Below, piece after piece: positions 1-9,066 of a DNA stretch of 64,000 bases. The stretch is from Haloarcula amylovorans (lineage in GTDB: Archaea; Halobacteriota; Halobacteria; Halobacteriales; Haloarculaceae): NCBI RefSeq assembly GCF_004681185.1, contig NZ_SRIF01000002.1, positions 787,994 through 851,993 of the forward strand. The letters run 5' to 3'. Positions within the stretch are counted from its first letter, which is position 1; each line of letters opens with the position of its first letter. The notes below the pieces were generated by a model, which saw nothing but the letters and a program-made list of their open reading frames with translations, was not told where the DNA came from and made no database searches. The position numbers were made by a program, and so were the translations under genes.

Positions 1-1009
1 CACGGCCGCCACGGAGATGCTGACCGCCAGCCTCCGCTTCGAGACGGTCGCCGGTGCGACGTGGTCGTTTACTGCTCGTGAGGCCGATGTCGATGATGTC
101 GAAAATTTCCTCACCGACGCCTGTGAGGGATGGGGCGACGTGACGAAGGCGCTCGACGAACTCGACGAGCACTGCCGAGTGCTGGCCGAGGCCCTCGACG
201 CGGCGGACTGGACAACCTTCGACGAGCGTCGGCCGGCCGCCGACGCGGCCCTCGAAACCGCCCGCGAGGGAGTCGACGACGTCCCCATCGACGGCGTCGT
301 CGAGCGAACCGAACGGCTGGAGACCGACTGCTATCGCCTCGTCCGGGACCGCTATGTCCGCCGTGGCGAGGAGTTGCTCTCGGCGGCCGAGCGACTGCTC
401 GGGGAGGAGCGCTTCGAGGCGAGTCACGACCGCGTCGAGACGGCCCGCGAGCGGTTTCAGGACGCGACCGACGCCGCCACTGCCCACGGTGTGGACGACA
501 AACCAGCACAGGAAGGCCTCGCGGCGGCCGACGAGTTCGCCGCGACGCTCGCCGCGCGCCCCCTCGAAAGCGCCCGAGGCATACACGACGAAGTGGTCTC
601 ACTACAGGATAGTGCTAACCGAGTGGCCGCGCTGGAAGACGCGCTCGACACGTATCGGACGGTCGCGCGGATCGTTACCGGCGGGGACACGCCCTTCGAC
701 GGCGACGAGAAGACGGTTCGAGCGGAGACCGAAGCGGTCATCGACGACCTCGTGACTGCTCGACTGGCGCTCGCCCGCGAACGCCGCGCGGCGGGCAACT
801 GGGAGTGGCAGGCCGACAACGAAGAAGCGGCGTACGACCTGCTCTCGTCGGCCCGTGAAGACTTCGACCGAGCGCTTTCCCTCGCCGAGCAGTTCCCGCC
901 CGGCGACGCCCTCGCAATCGAACGGGAACGCGACGCGCTCGTGGAGAACTTCGACCCGCTGAAGATTCGCTACGAACTCACGAAGGCCAACGCCGAACTA
1001 AGCGAGTGA
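1..1009 (+). CDS. Helical acidic protein, 5' end outside window
   Basis: The reading frame is open to the left edge, so the first 16 bases already belong to the gene and the ATG at 17 is probably internal. At least 336 residues are seen. I do not recognise the family. The protein is rich in Ala, Glu, Asp and Arg and looks almost entirely alpha-helical, with heptad-like stretches and several Ala/Glu-rich segments that could be TPR-like or coiled-coil helices. There are no cysteines apart from a few near the N-terminal part, no signal peptide and no membrane segment in the visible part. It ends one base before the stop codon of the convergent gpmI gene, so the two transcripts must overlap or terminate inside each other. 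Confidence 0.75.
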   Translation, partial: TAATEMLTASLRFETVAGATWSFTAREADVDDVENFLTDACEGWGDVTKALDELDEHCRVLAEALDAADWTTFDERRPAADAALETAREGVDDVPIDGVVERTERLETDCYRLVRDRYVRRGEELLSAAERLLGEERFEASHDRVETARERFQDATDAATAHGVDDKPAQEGLAAADEFAATLAARPLESARGIHDEVVSLQDSANRVAALEDALDTYRTVARIVTGGDTPFDGDEKTVRAETEAVIDDLVTARLALARERRAAGNWEWQADNEEAAYDLLSSAREDFDRALSLAEQFPPGDALAIERERDALVENFDPLKIRYELTKANAELSE

Positions 1010-2575
1010 TTACTCCACCAGCGACGTGCCCGTCATCGTCGGTGGCTGGTCGATGCCCATCAGCGTGAGCATCGTCGGCGCGAGGTCGGCAAGCGTGCCA
1101 CCGTCGCGGGCCTTCTTCCCGCCCGCGGTGCCGTCGGGCGCGAGGTAAATGAACGGCACGGGGTTGGTCGTGTGGGCCGTGTACGGGTCGTCTTCGGTAC
1201 CCAGGTCGTCTGCGTTGCCGTGGTCGGCACAGACGAGGACGTGGCCGCCCGCGGCCTGAATCGCGCCGACGAGGCGGCCCAACTGCGCATCGACAGCTTC
1301 GACCGCCTCGATGGCCGCCTCGAAGTCGCCGGTGTGGCCCACCATGTCGGGGTTAGCGTAGTTGAGCACGAGCGCGTCGGGGTCGTCCGACTCGATGAGT
1401 TCGACGGCGGTATCAGTCACTTCGGGGGCGCTCATCTCGGGTTGCTGGTCGTAGGTCGGCACGTCGGGACTCTCGATGATTTTCCGGACTTCGCCGTCGA
1501 ACTCGACCTCGCGGCCCCCGTTCAGGAAGTAGGTGACGTGGGGGTACTTCTCGGACTCGGCCAGACGGAGTTGCGTTTTGCCGGCTTCGGCCAGCACTTC
1601 ACCGAGCACGTCCTCGGGCTGGTTCGGCGGGAACGCCATCGGGACCCCGAACATCGCGTCGTACTGGGTCATCGTCACGAGGTGGATGTCCGGCGGTGTG
1701 GTGTCATTACCCCAGTCCTCGGAGCCGATGTCTGCGAGCATCCGCGTGAGTTGGCGGGCGCGGTCGGCGCGGAAGTTGAAGAGGACGGCGGCGTCGCCGT
1801 CGGCCATCCCCTCGTAGTCGCCGACGATGGTCGGCTCGACGAACTCGTCGGTGGTATCCCGCGCGTACGATTCGGTGACCGCCGAGACGGGGTCGGACGT
1901 GTAGTGGTCGCCCTCGCCGTCGACGAGCGCGTCGTAGGCCCGCCGGGTCCGGTCCCAGTTCTGGTCGCGGTCCATCGCGTAGTAGCGTCCGGTGACGGTG
2001 GCGACGTTTCCGGTGCCGTGTTCGTTCGCGTGGGCCTCCAGTTCTGCCAGATAGTCCTCACCACCGGTCGGTGAGGTGTCCCGGCCGTCGGTGAATGCGT
2101 GGGTCACGGTGTCGGTTCCGCGCTGGCTCGCCAGTTCGATGAGCGCGTGGAGGTGGTCCTGATAGGAGTGGACGCCGCCGTCCGAAACGAGCCCCATGAA
2201 GTGAACGCGGCCGTCGTGTTCTTCGGCGTATTTAAAGGCCGAGAGGATGGTCTCGTTCTCGAAGAAAGGCGGGTCCTGCGCGTCGCCATACTCCTCCGGG
2301 GACAGCTCCCCGCGCGAGCGGGCGATGCTGTCACTGATGCGCGTCGAGTCCTGCTTGACGACGCGACCGCTCCCGATGTTGAGGTGGCCGACCTCGGAGT
2401 TGCCCATCTGTCCTTCCGGGAGGCCGACCCGGCGGCCGTGGGTCTCCAGCGTCGAGTGTGCACCTTCCTCCCAGTACTGGTCGAAGTTCGGCGTCTCGGC
2501 GGCGGCCACGGCGTCCCGAACGTCGTCGTCCGGATTCAGGCCCCAGCCGTCGAGGATAATCAGCCCGACTTGCAT
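1010..2575 (-). CDS. gpmI: 2,3-bisphosphoglycerate-independent phosphoglycerate mutase
   Basis: Interconverts 3- and 2-phosphoglycerate in glycolysis and gluconeogenesis, in the cytoplasm, using two metal ions and a phosphoserine intermediate. The 521 residues match the usual bacterial-type iPGM length. Visible motifs: LDGWG at residues 8-12 (metal-binding Asp), GQMGNSEVGH around 55-64 with the catalytic Ser at about 60, DGRDTSP near 165, and CADHGNADD near 445, the second metal site. The alkaline-phosphatase-superfamily layout is complete. The ATG at 2575 gives the family N-terminus directly, so the start is well supported. The gene converges with the helical protein on its 3' side with no spacer. 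Confidence 0.96.
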   Translation of the reverse strand: MQVGLIILDGWGLNPDDDVRDAVAAAETPNFDQYWEEGAHSTLETHGRRVGLPEGQMGNSEVGHLNIGSGRVVKQDSTRISDSIARSRGELSPEEYGDAQDPPFFENETILSAFKYAEEHDGRVHFMGLVSDGGVHSYQDHLHALIELASQRGTDTVTHAFTDGRDTSPTGGEDYLAELEAHANEHGTGNVATVTGRYYAMDRDQNWDRTRRAYDALVDGEGDHYTSDPVSAVTESYARDTTDEFVEPTIVGDYEGMADGDAAVLFNFRADRARQLTRMLADIGSEDWGNDTTPPDIHLVTMTQYDAMFGVPMAFPPNQPEDVLGEVLAEAGKTQLRLAESEKYPHVTYFLNGGREVEFDGEVRKIIESPDVPTYDQQPEMSAPEVTDTAVELIESDDPDALVLNYANPDMVGHTGDFEAAIEAVEAVDAQLGRLVGAIQAAGGHVLVCADHGNADDLGTEDDPYTAHTTNPVPFIYLAPDGTAGGKKARDGGTLADLAPTMLTLMGIDQPPTMTGTSLVE

Positions 2576-2850
2576 ACGAGAGGGGTGGCGTGACCGGCCT
2601 AATAGCCCTTCGGTCCCTCAACAGCCGAGTCCCGTCGCGCGTCGTAGACGCCGACGACCCCGGGCAGCGGCACAAATTCGACGCCGTAGACGATACCGAT
2701 GCGAGGGAGAGTTCGACATCGAGGACGAGTCGGTGCTGTCGTCTCGGTTGCTGGTAGGGCCGTGGTCTTCCCGGTCCGACTTGTAACTAGCTGTCACAAC
2801 TGATAGCCGGGAACCCGGAGATTAAGAGGGTGGGCGGTCACCCTACGGGC

Positions 2851-3243
2851 ATGACACGGAACATCCTCTCGGACGATCTGGCCGACAGCATCGTCACGAC
2901 GGCGCGGACAGCCACTGGCGACTCGCTACGTTCTGTGACCTACTTCACGCGAGCGAACTTCGAGCAGTTGTATCTGCGGGAAGACTTAGAACAGGATGCC
3001 GACCTGAACGACTTCGTCGGCCACGAGTGGCAGGGGTACAAACAGACGAAGAACGCGTATCAGGAGTCAGAACTCGGGGAGTACCGGTTCACGGTGCGGG
3101 CCTTCGAGAACGGCTACCTGCTTCGAGCGACCACGGACCGACAGGGCGTGCTCATCACTACCGACGGCCTCTCGATGAGTTCCTACGAGGAGATCGCTGA
3201 AGCCATCGAGCGACTCCTCCGCGAGGAGTCCGGCAAGGAGTAA
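2851..3243 (+). CDS. Conserved haloarchaeal hypothetical protein (about 130 aa)
   Basis: Small acidic soluble protein beginning MTRNILSDD. An in-frame GTG exists upstream at 2830, but the ATG at 2851 fits better because the intervening seven residues are Gly/His/Pro-rich and unlike the rest. The middle holds an aromatic stretch (YFTRANFEQLYLRED) followed by a predicted beta-rich part (EYRFTVRAFENGYLLRATT) and a C-terminal helix (SYEEIAEAIERLLREE). The layout resembles small haloarchaeal sensor-like proteins of unknown role; I cannot assign a function. It ends immediately before the stop codon of the convergent exchanger gene. Confidence 0.8.
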   Translation: MTRNILSDDLADSIVTTARTATGDSLRSVTYFTRANFEQLYLREDLEQDADLNDFVGHEWQGYKQTKNAYQESELGEYRFTVRAFENGYLLRATTDRQGVLITTDGLSMSSYEEIAEAIERLLREESGKE

Positions 3244-4161
3244 CTACCCCAGGTTCAGCGCCCAGTTGACCGCGTTGAGGACGACGAGCAGCCCACCTTC
3301 TAGCCGCGAGATCATCTCTTCCGTGTAGAACAGCACCGCTACCAGCACGACGGTCCCGAGGAGCCACGCGGTGGTCTGGACGCCGACGGGAGCGACGGGC
3401 AGGGGACGAATCGTCGCTGCCAGTCCCAACACGCCGAGGACGTTGAAGATGCAGCTCCCGACGAGGTTACCCGCCGAGATGCCAGTCCGTCCCCGTCTGG
3501 CCGCCGCCAGCGAGGTGGCGAACTCGGGGAGAGAGGTACCGCCGGCGACGATGGTAATCCCGATCGTCCACTCGGAGACGCCTACGGCGAGTGCGATGTC
3601 CGTCGCTGCGAGGACGAGGAGGTGACCGCCGCCGACGACCATTCCGAGGCCGACGAGGAGACGGCCGCCATCGAGCCACTCGACGGTCTGACTCGGAGCG
3701 CCGTTCGCCTCCGCTCTCCCCTGCCGAGCGAGGTACCAGAGGTAAGCGACGAGCAGCGCGAACAGCGCCGCGCCCTCCGGTCGGTTCAGTCGACCATCGC
3801 GGACGAGCGCTAACAGTAATCCCGTCGTCACGACGAGCAAGACGGCGTCGCGGCGGACGAGGTCCCGTGTGGCCGCGATTGCGCCGACGAGCGCGACGCC
3901 GCCGAGGATGAACCCGAGGTTGAGGACGTTCGACCCGACGACGTTGGCGACGGAGATGGTCGTCTGGCCGGTGAGTGCGGCGTCGAGCGTCACCGCGAAC
4001 TCCGGTGCGGAGGTGCCGAAGGCGACGACGGTGAGGCCGACGACCAGTCCTGAGACGCCGAGCCCGCGAGCGATGCGACTCGCGCCGAGGACGAACTGCT
4101 CGGCTCCGACCCAGAGCGCGACGACAGCGACGCAGACGAGGAGGATATCGAGCAGGACCAT
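3244..4161 (-). CDS. Sodium/calcium exchanger family protein (YrbG/CaCA type)
   Basis: Integral membrane antiporter of the Ca2+/cation superfamily, about 305 residues and ten hydrophobic segments. Two inverted alpha-repeat signatures are visible: GTSAPEFAVT in the N-terminal half and GGTSLPEFATS in the C-terminal half, each with the Glu that binds cation, plus VANVVGSNVLNLG and SAGNLVGSCIFNVLG after them. This pair of repeats is diagnostic of the YrbG/MaX1 branch. I chose ATG 4161 (MVLLDILL) rather than the upstream in-frame start at 4209, which would add a basic 16-residue tail. It is divergent from nurA with about 130 bases between the starts. The transported ion cannot be told from sequence alone. 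Confidence 0.92.
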   Translation of the reverse strand: MVLLDILLVCVAVVALWVGAEQFVLGASRIARGLGVSGLVVGLTVVAFGTSAPEFAVTLDAALTGQTTISVANVVGSNVLNLGFILGGVALVGAIAATRDLVRRDAVLLVVTTGLLLALVRDGRLNRPEGAALFALLVAYLWYLARQGRAEANGAPSQTVEWLDGGRLLVGLGMVVGGGHLLVLAATDIALAVGVSEWTIGITIVAGGTSLPEFATSLAAARRGRTGISAGNLVGSCIFNVLGVLGLAATIRPLPVAPVGVQTTAWLLGTVVLVAVLFYTEEMISRLEGGLLVVLNAVNWALNLG

Positions 4162-4290
4162 CTTAGCGGAGTATGGCGGTGTAGGTCTCTGTCGACGGAT
4201 GCGAGACATCAGACATACTTCCGGGATACCGCCACTGGGTTCCTAACTGTTGTGTGCAAGAGTTATGTCCGCGCCCCCAAACCAAGAGGC

Positions 4291-5541
4291 ATGACGCTGG
4301 ACCCGGTACACGTCGACGGCATCGCCCGCCTCGCCGGGCAGGTGCGCCAGACCGTCGAGACGAGTGACCAGGGGGCCGCCGCCGAGGAGGTGTGGGCGAA
4401 CTTTCTGGACCCGCTGTATCAGGACGGCCGCGAGATACTCGCCCCGATGGACGAACAGCGCCGGCGGAAAGTTCCCATCGCGGACGTGGCGCTCGAAGAC
4501 CCGCCCTTCCCGACTCAGCACGGGCTGGACTCGGGGACGATCAACCCGACGACGTTCAAGAACGGGCTCGTCCTCGACGTGGCCCAGGCCGCGATGAGCG
4601 CGGTTCCCTCCGACGTGGAACTCCACCGCGGTCGAACGATACTCATGGCGGTCCACTCCAACGACGTAACCGTCGATCTCGGCGACGACTGGACGCTCGA
4701 CGACCGCGGGTACGCACAACGCCGCGTGCTCGACGCGCCGAAAGTCGACCGCTACGAACAGCGAGTCGTCCACGCGCTGGCGCTGTATCTCGCCGAGAGT
4801 CAACACGCCCTGACCAACGCGGAGGTGGTCGACGACCTCTTTATCCTCGACGGGCCGCTCTACCCGACTGGGCTGCTCCGCTGGGCCGAACGCGATACAG
4901 AACTGGCTGACTTACTGGCCGAGGACGACCGGCCGAAGTCTGTCGTGGGCAACTACGTCGAACTCGTCGAGCACTTCGTCGAGCGGGACATCCCACTGGT
5001 GGGCTTCATCAAGAACTCCGCGTCGAAGGGCTTGACTCGCGTGGTCAGACAGAAGACCAACGCACCGTGGGTCAACGATACGGCCTTTTTCCGCCGGATA
5101 CTGGAACGCCGTGACGACGACGGCGAACTGCAAAAGGACTGCCTGACGTTCACCAACTGGTTCCGCTCACGCGGCGGTACCGACGGTGTGATGGCCGCCG
5201 ACGGGAACGCGCTGGGCATCGAGCGATCGCTCGATTCGGAGGCATACGAGGTCACCTTCTTCTCGCTGTACGACCCGCGGACCGACCTCGTCTTCCGCGT
5301 CGAAGCGCCCTACGCATTCACGAGAGACGAGGGGCGTCGAGACCGGCTCACACGGCAGATTCTCCACGACGTGGCCGCCGAACGCGGGCCGCCGCTGGCG
5401 ATTTCGAAGGCCGACGAACTCGCCAGCATCGACAGGCAGGGGAGCGAGGAACTCACCCGGCGCATCGAACGGGAGTTCGACACCGGCCGGGAGAAGGACT
5501 TCGACGACACCCGCTGGGGAGCCGTCGACGAGGCGTTCTGA
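4291..5541 (+). CDS. nurA: DNA double-strand break repair nuclease NurA
   Basis: NurA is a 5'-3' exonuclease/endonuclease with an RNase-H-like fold that works with the HerA helicase in end resection alongside Mre11-Rad50. The 416-residue protein has the expected acidic motifs: LDSG near residue 80, FILDGPLYP near 190 and a C-terminal PYAFTRDEGRRDRLTRQIL segment ending in Trp/Glu-rich residues. The ATG at 4291 is preferred over the upstream in-frame start at 4252. herA lies 1.5 kb downstream on the same strand, separated by two genes on the other strand, so the pair is linked but not one operon. Family assignment is from overall pattern and from the herA linkage. Confidence 0.88.
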   Translation: MTLDPVHVDGIARLAGQVRQTVETSDQGAAAEEVWANFLDPLYQDGREILAPMDEQRRRKVPIADVALEDPPFPTQHGLDSGTINPTTFKNGLVLDVAQAAMSAVPSDVELHRGRTILMAVHSNDVTVDLGDDWTLDDRGYAQRRVLDAPKVDRYEQRVVHALALYLAESQHALTNAEVVDDLFILDGPLYPTGLLRWAERDTELADLLAEDDRPKSVVGNYVELVEHFVERDIPLVGFIKNSASKGLTRVVRQKTNAPWVNDTAFFRRILERRDDDGELQKDCLTFTNWFRSRGGTDGVMAADGNALGIERSLDSEAYEVTFFSLYDPRTDLVFRVEAPYAFTRDEGRRDRLTRQILHDVAAERGPPLAISKADELASIDRQGSEELTRRIEREFDTGREKDFDDTRWGAVDEAF

Positions 5542-5542
5542 C

Positions 5543-5887
5543 CTACGCTTCGGCTTCTTCAGCCTGCTGTAACACCGTCACCTCGACGTCAGCTTCCTCG
5601 ACGCCGAGGCGGGCAAACTGGGTACGGACGTGTTCTTTGGCCGCCTCGATAGCCGCCTCGCGCGTCTCGAACCCGCGGGGCATCGGCGATTCGAAGGCCA
5701 CACGTAGCTCTCGGTCGCCGATAGTCTGGGCTTGGCCGCCGCTCTCGACTTCGTAGAAGGCATCACAGACCCAGACGTACGGCGCGCCTTCGTCGGGCGC
5801 GCCCTTGAACGACGGCGGGTCTTCCCCCGGTTCGTACAGCGTCCCGGTCAGTCCGGTCCCCCCTGCAGTCCCGCGAACGAGCAACAT
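5543..5887 (-). CDS. Conserved haloarchaeal hypothetical protein (about 114 aa)
   Basis: Starts MLLVRGTAGG at the ATG at 5887; an upstream in-frame start at 5974 would add 29 residues across an AT-rich promoter-like stretch and is less likely. The protein reads as a beta-rich N-terminal half with a YVWVCDAFYEVESGG core followed by a helix (ETREAAIEAAKEHVRTQFARLG) and a short beta strand. There are no catalytic motifs I can name. It is convergent with nurA, separated by one base, and lies between nurA and herA, a position that hints at, but does not prove, a link with DNA repair. Confidence 0.8.
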   Translation of the reverse strand: MLLVRGTAGGTGLTGTLYEPGEDPPSFKGAPDEGAPYVWVCDAFYEVESGGQAQTIGDRELRVAFESPMPRGFETREAAIEAAKEHVRTQFARLGVEEADVEVTVLQQAEEAEA

Positions 5888-6005
5888 ACTGCTATATAGG
5901 GATCCTGACGGCAAAAACCTCCCCTCGAAAGGCTTTTTATCGCTCGGTTCATGTGGCACGCTATCATACAGCATTCTGCGTCACCTAGCACCGAGCTGTC
6001 GTCCG

Positions 6006-6797
6006 CTAGAACGTGCAGTCGACGACGACGGGCAAGTGGTCGGAGGCGTAGTGGTCGTCGTCTCGGTCGGCGACAGCCGCCCAGCTCTCGACGCCGACAT
6101 CCTCGCTGACGAAGACGTGGTCGATGCCCATGTCGGGGATGAGATTCTGAAAGTCAGTCCGGGTCGTCGTCGGCCCGTGGCGGTGTGCGGTCAGGTCGCG
6201 GGCGTCCCGAAGCAGCCGGCCGTCGCGGAGTTCGTGGCCATCGGCCCGCCGGTGGGCCGAGTCGCCGACGACGCAGTTGAAGTCGCCGTTGAGGACGACC
6301 GGGTCCTCGGCGGCGAGGTCGTCGATGTAGGACAGCACGAGGTCGATACCCTCCGTTCGAGCGCGCTCGCTCTCGTGGTCTAAGTGCGTATTCACTGACA
6401 GTATCGTCTCGCCGGTCGTCCGGTCCCGAAGACGCACCCACGTCGCCACGCGGGGGTACTTCGCGTCCCAGCCGACGCTTCCGACCGTCTTGGGCGTCTC
6501 CGAGAGCCAGAACGTGGCGGTCGCTTCGCAGTCGAAGCGGTCGGTCCGATAGCCGATTGCAGTGTGCTCCCCGCCCGCTTCGACCGTATCACGGGGGTCG
6601 CCGACCCACTCGTAGCCGTCGAGGAGGGATTCCAATTCCCGCATCTGATGGCTCTGTGCCTCCTGTATGCCGATCACGTCGGGGCCGTGATAGCGGACGG
6701 TCCCGGCGACGAGTCGTCGCCGATACGTCCAGTTGTCCAGCCCGTCTTCGGCGGTGTCGTATCGGACGTTGAACGACATCACCCGCACCGGGTCCAT
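6006..6797 (-). CDS. Endonuclease/exonuclease/phosphatase (EEP) family protein
   Basis: Metal-dependent phosphohydrolase of the DNase I-like fold, 263 residues. The family order is complete: MSFNVRYD near the start (Asn), DVIGIQEAQ (metal-binding Glu), NTHLDHES (His/Asp), LNGDFN (Asp-x-Asn), and a C-terminal GIDHVFVS followed by ASDHLPV with the catalytic His. ATG 6797 (MDPVRV) is preferred to the upstream in-frame start. Relatives include exodeoxyribonuclease III-like enzymes, sphingomyelinases and sugar-phosphatases; this sequence is closer to the broad endonuclease/exonuclease/phosphatase group than to AP endonucleases, so substrate is open. It sits between nurA and herA on the opposite strand. 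Confidence 0.9.
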   Translation of the reverse strand: MDPVRVMSFNVRYDTAEDGLDNWTYRRRLVAGTVRYHGPDVIGIQEAQSHQMRELESLLDGYEWVGDPRDTVEAGGEHTAIGYRTDRFDCEATATFWLSETPKTVGSVGWDAKYPRVATWVRLRDRTTGETILSVNTHLDHESERARTEGIDLVLSYIDDLAAEDPVVLNGDFNCVVGDSAHRRADGHELRDGRLLRDARDLTAHRHGPTTTRTDFQNLIPDMGIDHVFVSEDVGVESWAAVADRDDDHYASDHLPVVVDCTF

Positions 6798-7083
6798 ACA
6801 CCTCGCTCCGCCGGCCACCCGGGTAAGGGTTCGCTTCCGCCGACGGTCGTCTCAGTCATGGAGATCGTGTAACCAGCGCTCGTTCCGCTCGGTCCCACCG
6901 CGTCGGCTGTTCGGCCGATGGCATCGGCTGGAACCGACCGAGCCGAGAGTGGATCGAAAGACGCGAAGCGCCGTCTCGGGCCGTCAGGCTGTCCTGAATC
7001 CGCTTTCGCCAGCACGTTTGAAGCGTAGACACCGCCACCGCGCGGGGGAAAGGTGTTAATCGGAGGCTACCGTGGAGGCTGAT

Positions 7084-8955
7084 ATGTCCGATTTGGGGGA
7101 CTTCACCGATTTCGATGACGGCGACGCCACCGATGCCGGTGACGCCGACGACGAGACGCTGCCCACCCGAACCGACCAGACCGCCGACGAGAGTGCCACG
7201 GACGACGGAGACGACTTCGAATCGCTCGACGTCGAACCCGCCGGTACGGACACCGGTCTGGGCGTCCTCTCGGCGGCCGACGGCCTGCGCATCAGCGAGC
7301 GGGCCGACGAGTGCGTCCTCCGAGCCTACGTCACGGCACAGAACCGTTCGGCGGTCCGCATCGGGAAGTACCTCCTTGTCCCCTACCCCGACGGCGAGCG
7401 CCTCTTCTGCCGTATCTGCTCGCTGGAGTACGCACAGGAGTTCCGCGCCGACGACGCCACCGAGATTCACGCCCGCCGCGCGATGCGTCAGGAGGGCATC
7501 GACGAACAGGACTTCAAGTTCATCGCGGAACTGGAGCCAGTGGCGGTGCTCTATCAGGACGGCGGCGCGACGCCGGAGGGGTCGCGGGAAGCCGGTGAAA
7601 CCGGTGGCGAACTGAAGCGGCGGATGACCGACCGCGTCCCGAAACCCGAGACCGTCGTCCGCGCGGCGACCGACAAGTCCGAGATCAAGACCGGGCTGAA
7701 GATCCCGGAGGACGGCGTCTTTCTCGGTCACCTCTCGGTCGGCGGCGAGAAAGTCCAGACGAGTGCCGAGCCGCCGACCATCGACTACCGCCTGAAGGAC
7801 GACTACAGCGAGGGCGACCCGCTGGTCTTTCGGCACACCCTCGTGGCGGGTGGTACCGGGTCGGGGAAGACCCACAGCTCGAAGAACGTCCTCCGGCAGT
7901 ATCTGGGGCGCACCTACGAGATGAGCGACGGTCGCTCACCGGAACTCGCCGTCGTCCAGTTCGACCCGCAGGACGAGTACGCCCAGATGCACGACGACAA
8001 CCCGGAAATGACCGACGAGTTCGCCCGCCGCTGTGAACGGGAGGGCGTCGCCTGTGGCGGCTACGACGACACCATCGCGTTCGTCCCGAAAGTCGCGGGG
8101 ACGGACTACAACGTCAGCCACCACCGCGCCGAGCAGGTCGAGTTCACGATTCCGTTCTCACTGGTGCATCAGAACCCGTGGCTCATCGCCGGGTCGAGCC
8201 TCAACGACAATCAGTACGGCGCGCTGGTCAACACGTTCCTGCCCCGGTTCAAGCGCCAGTACGGACGGGAGGCCACCTACGACCAGTTCCTCTCGTTCCT
8301 TGACGACCCGGCGCTCAAGGAGGAACTCCACGAGGCTGGCGACGTCCACGAGGCCACCTTCGACGCGGTCAAGCGCCGCGTGCGCGGGTTCGGGGCCGTC
8401 TTCGACCAGGACGCGCTGCCCATCACCGAGCAGATTTCCCAACTCGTGCGGGCGGGCGGCCTGACGGTCATCCCGACCTACCACATCACTGACTCTCGAA
8501 CCGCCTCGACCGTCGTTCTCGCCGTCTCCAGCCTGCTCATCGACCAGAAGCTCTCGAACGACCCCCGCTACGACCGCATCAAGGAGATGCCGCTCGTCCT
8601 CGGGATGGACGAGGCCCACAACTTCCTCACCGACGCCGACAGCGTCCAGGCTGGGAAGGTCATCGGCAAGTTCACCGAAGCCGCCAAACAGGGCCGCAAG
8701 GAGCGACTGGGCCTCTACCTCATCACGCAGGACCCGCAAGACATCGCCGACCCGGTGTTCAAGCAGATCAACACGACGATGGTCCTGAACCTGGGCGACG
8801 AGGACGCCATCTCTGCGGTGAACATCCCGAAGAATCTGGAGTCGAAGGTGCCCTACATGGAGAAGGGCCAGCGCGTCGTCTACTCGCCCGATAACTCCGA
8901 ACCCGTCGAACTCATCGGGCTCTCGACCTGCGTGACTCGGCATGGTCGGGACTAA
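7084..8955 (+). CDS. herA: HerA-type DNA-translocating ATPase/helicase
   Basis: Hexameric FtsK/HerA-superfamily motor that partners NurA in DNA end resection. The 623-residue protein begins with about 70 acidic low-complexity residues, then a HAS-barrel-like region, then Walker A GGTGSGKTHSSKN at about residues 256-268, FDPQDEYAQ shortly after, Walker B LVLGMDEAHNF near 508, and ITQDPQDIADPVFKQ, the sensor region, near 548. Length and motif order fit archaeal HerA. The ATG at 7084 is taken; an upstream in-frame start would add four residues. The acidic N-terminal extension is absent from thermophilic HerA and is likely a halophile addition. Confidence 0.92.
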   Translation: MSDLGDFTDFDDGDATDAGDADDETLPTRTDQTADESATDDGDDFESLDVEPAGTDTGLGVLSAADGLRISERADECVLRAYVTAQNRSAVRIGKYLLVPYPDGERLFCRICSLEYAQEFRADDATEIHARRAMRQEGIDEQDFKFIAELEPVAVLYQDGGATPEGSREAGETGGELKRRMTDRVPKPETVVRAATDKSEIKTGLKIPEDGVFLGHLSVGGEKVQTSAEPPTIDYRLKDDYSEGDPLVFRHTLVAGGTGSGKTHSSKNVLRQYLGRTYEMSDGRSPELAVVQFDPQDEYAQMHDDNPEMTDEFARRCEREGVACGGYDDTIAFVPKVAGTDYNVSHHRAEQVEFTIPFSLVHQNPWLIAGSSLNDNQYGALVNTFLPRFKRQYGREATYDQFLSFLDDPALKEELHEAGDVHEATFDAVKRRVRGFGAVFDQDALPITEQISQLVRAGGLTVIPTYHITDSRTASTVVLAVSSLLIDQKLSNDPRYDRIKEMPLVLGMDEAHNFLTDADSVQAGKVIGKFTEAAKQGRKERLGLYLITQDPQDIADPVFKQINTTMVLNLGDEDAISAVNIPKNLESKVPYMEKGQRVVYSPDNSEPVELIGLSTCVTRHGRD

Positions 8956-9066
8956 CTGACTGGGACGTGATCGTCGTCGCTGTCTTTTAGAGTGTCTCGA
9001 AAGAGTATCGACAACTCAAGCGCCGAGGACAAGACACATGTGCGGCAGGCGAGTGGTATCGACCAC

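Noticed and set aside
111..819. Open frames on both strands over the first gene, rich in Arg/Pro/Ser
   Set aside because: Composition is typical of shadow frames in GC-rich DNA; the gene at 1-1009 has acidic haloarchaeal composition and explains the region.
6856..7875. Minus-strand open frame of 339 codons over the herA start
   Set aside because: It is the reverse of the herA gene; HerA has Walker motifs and clear family identity.
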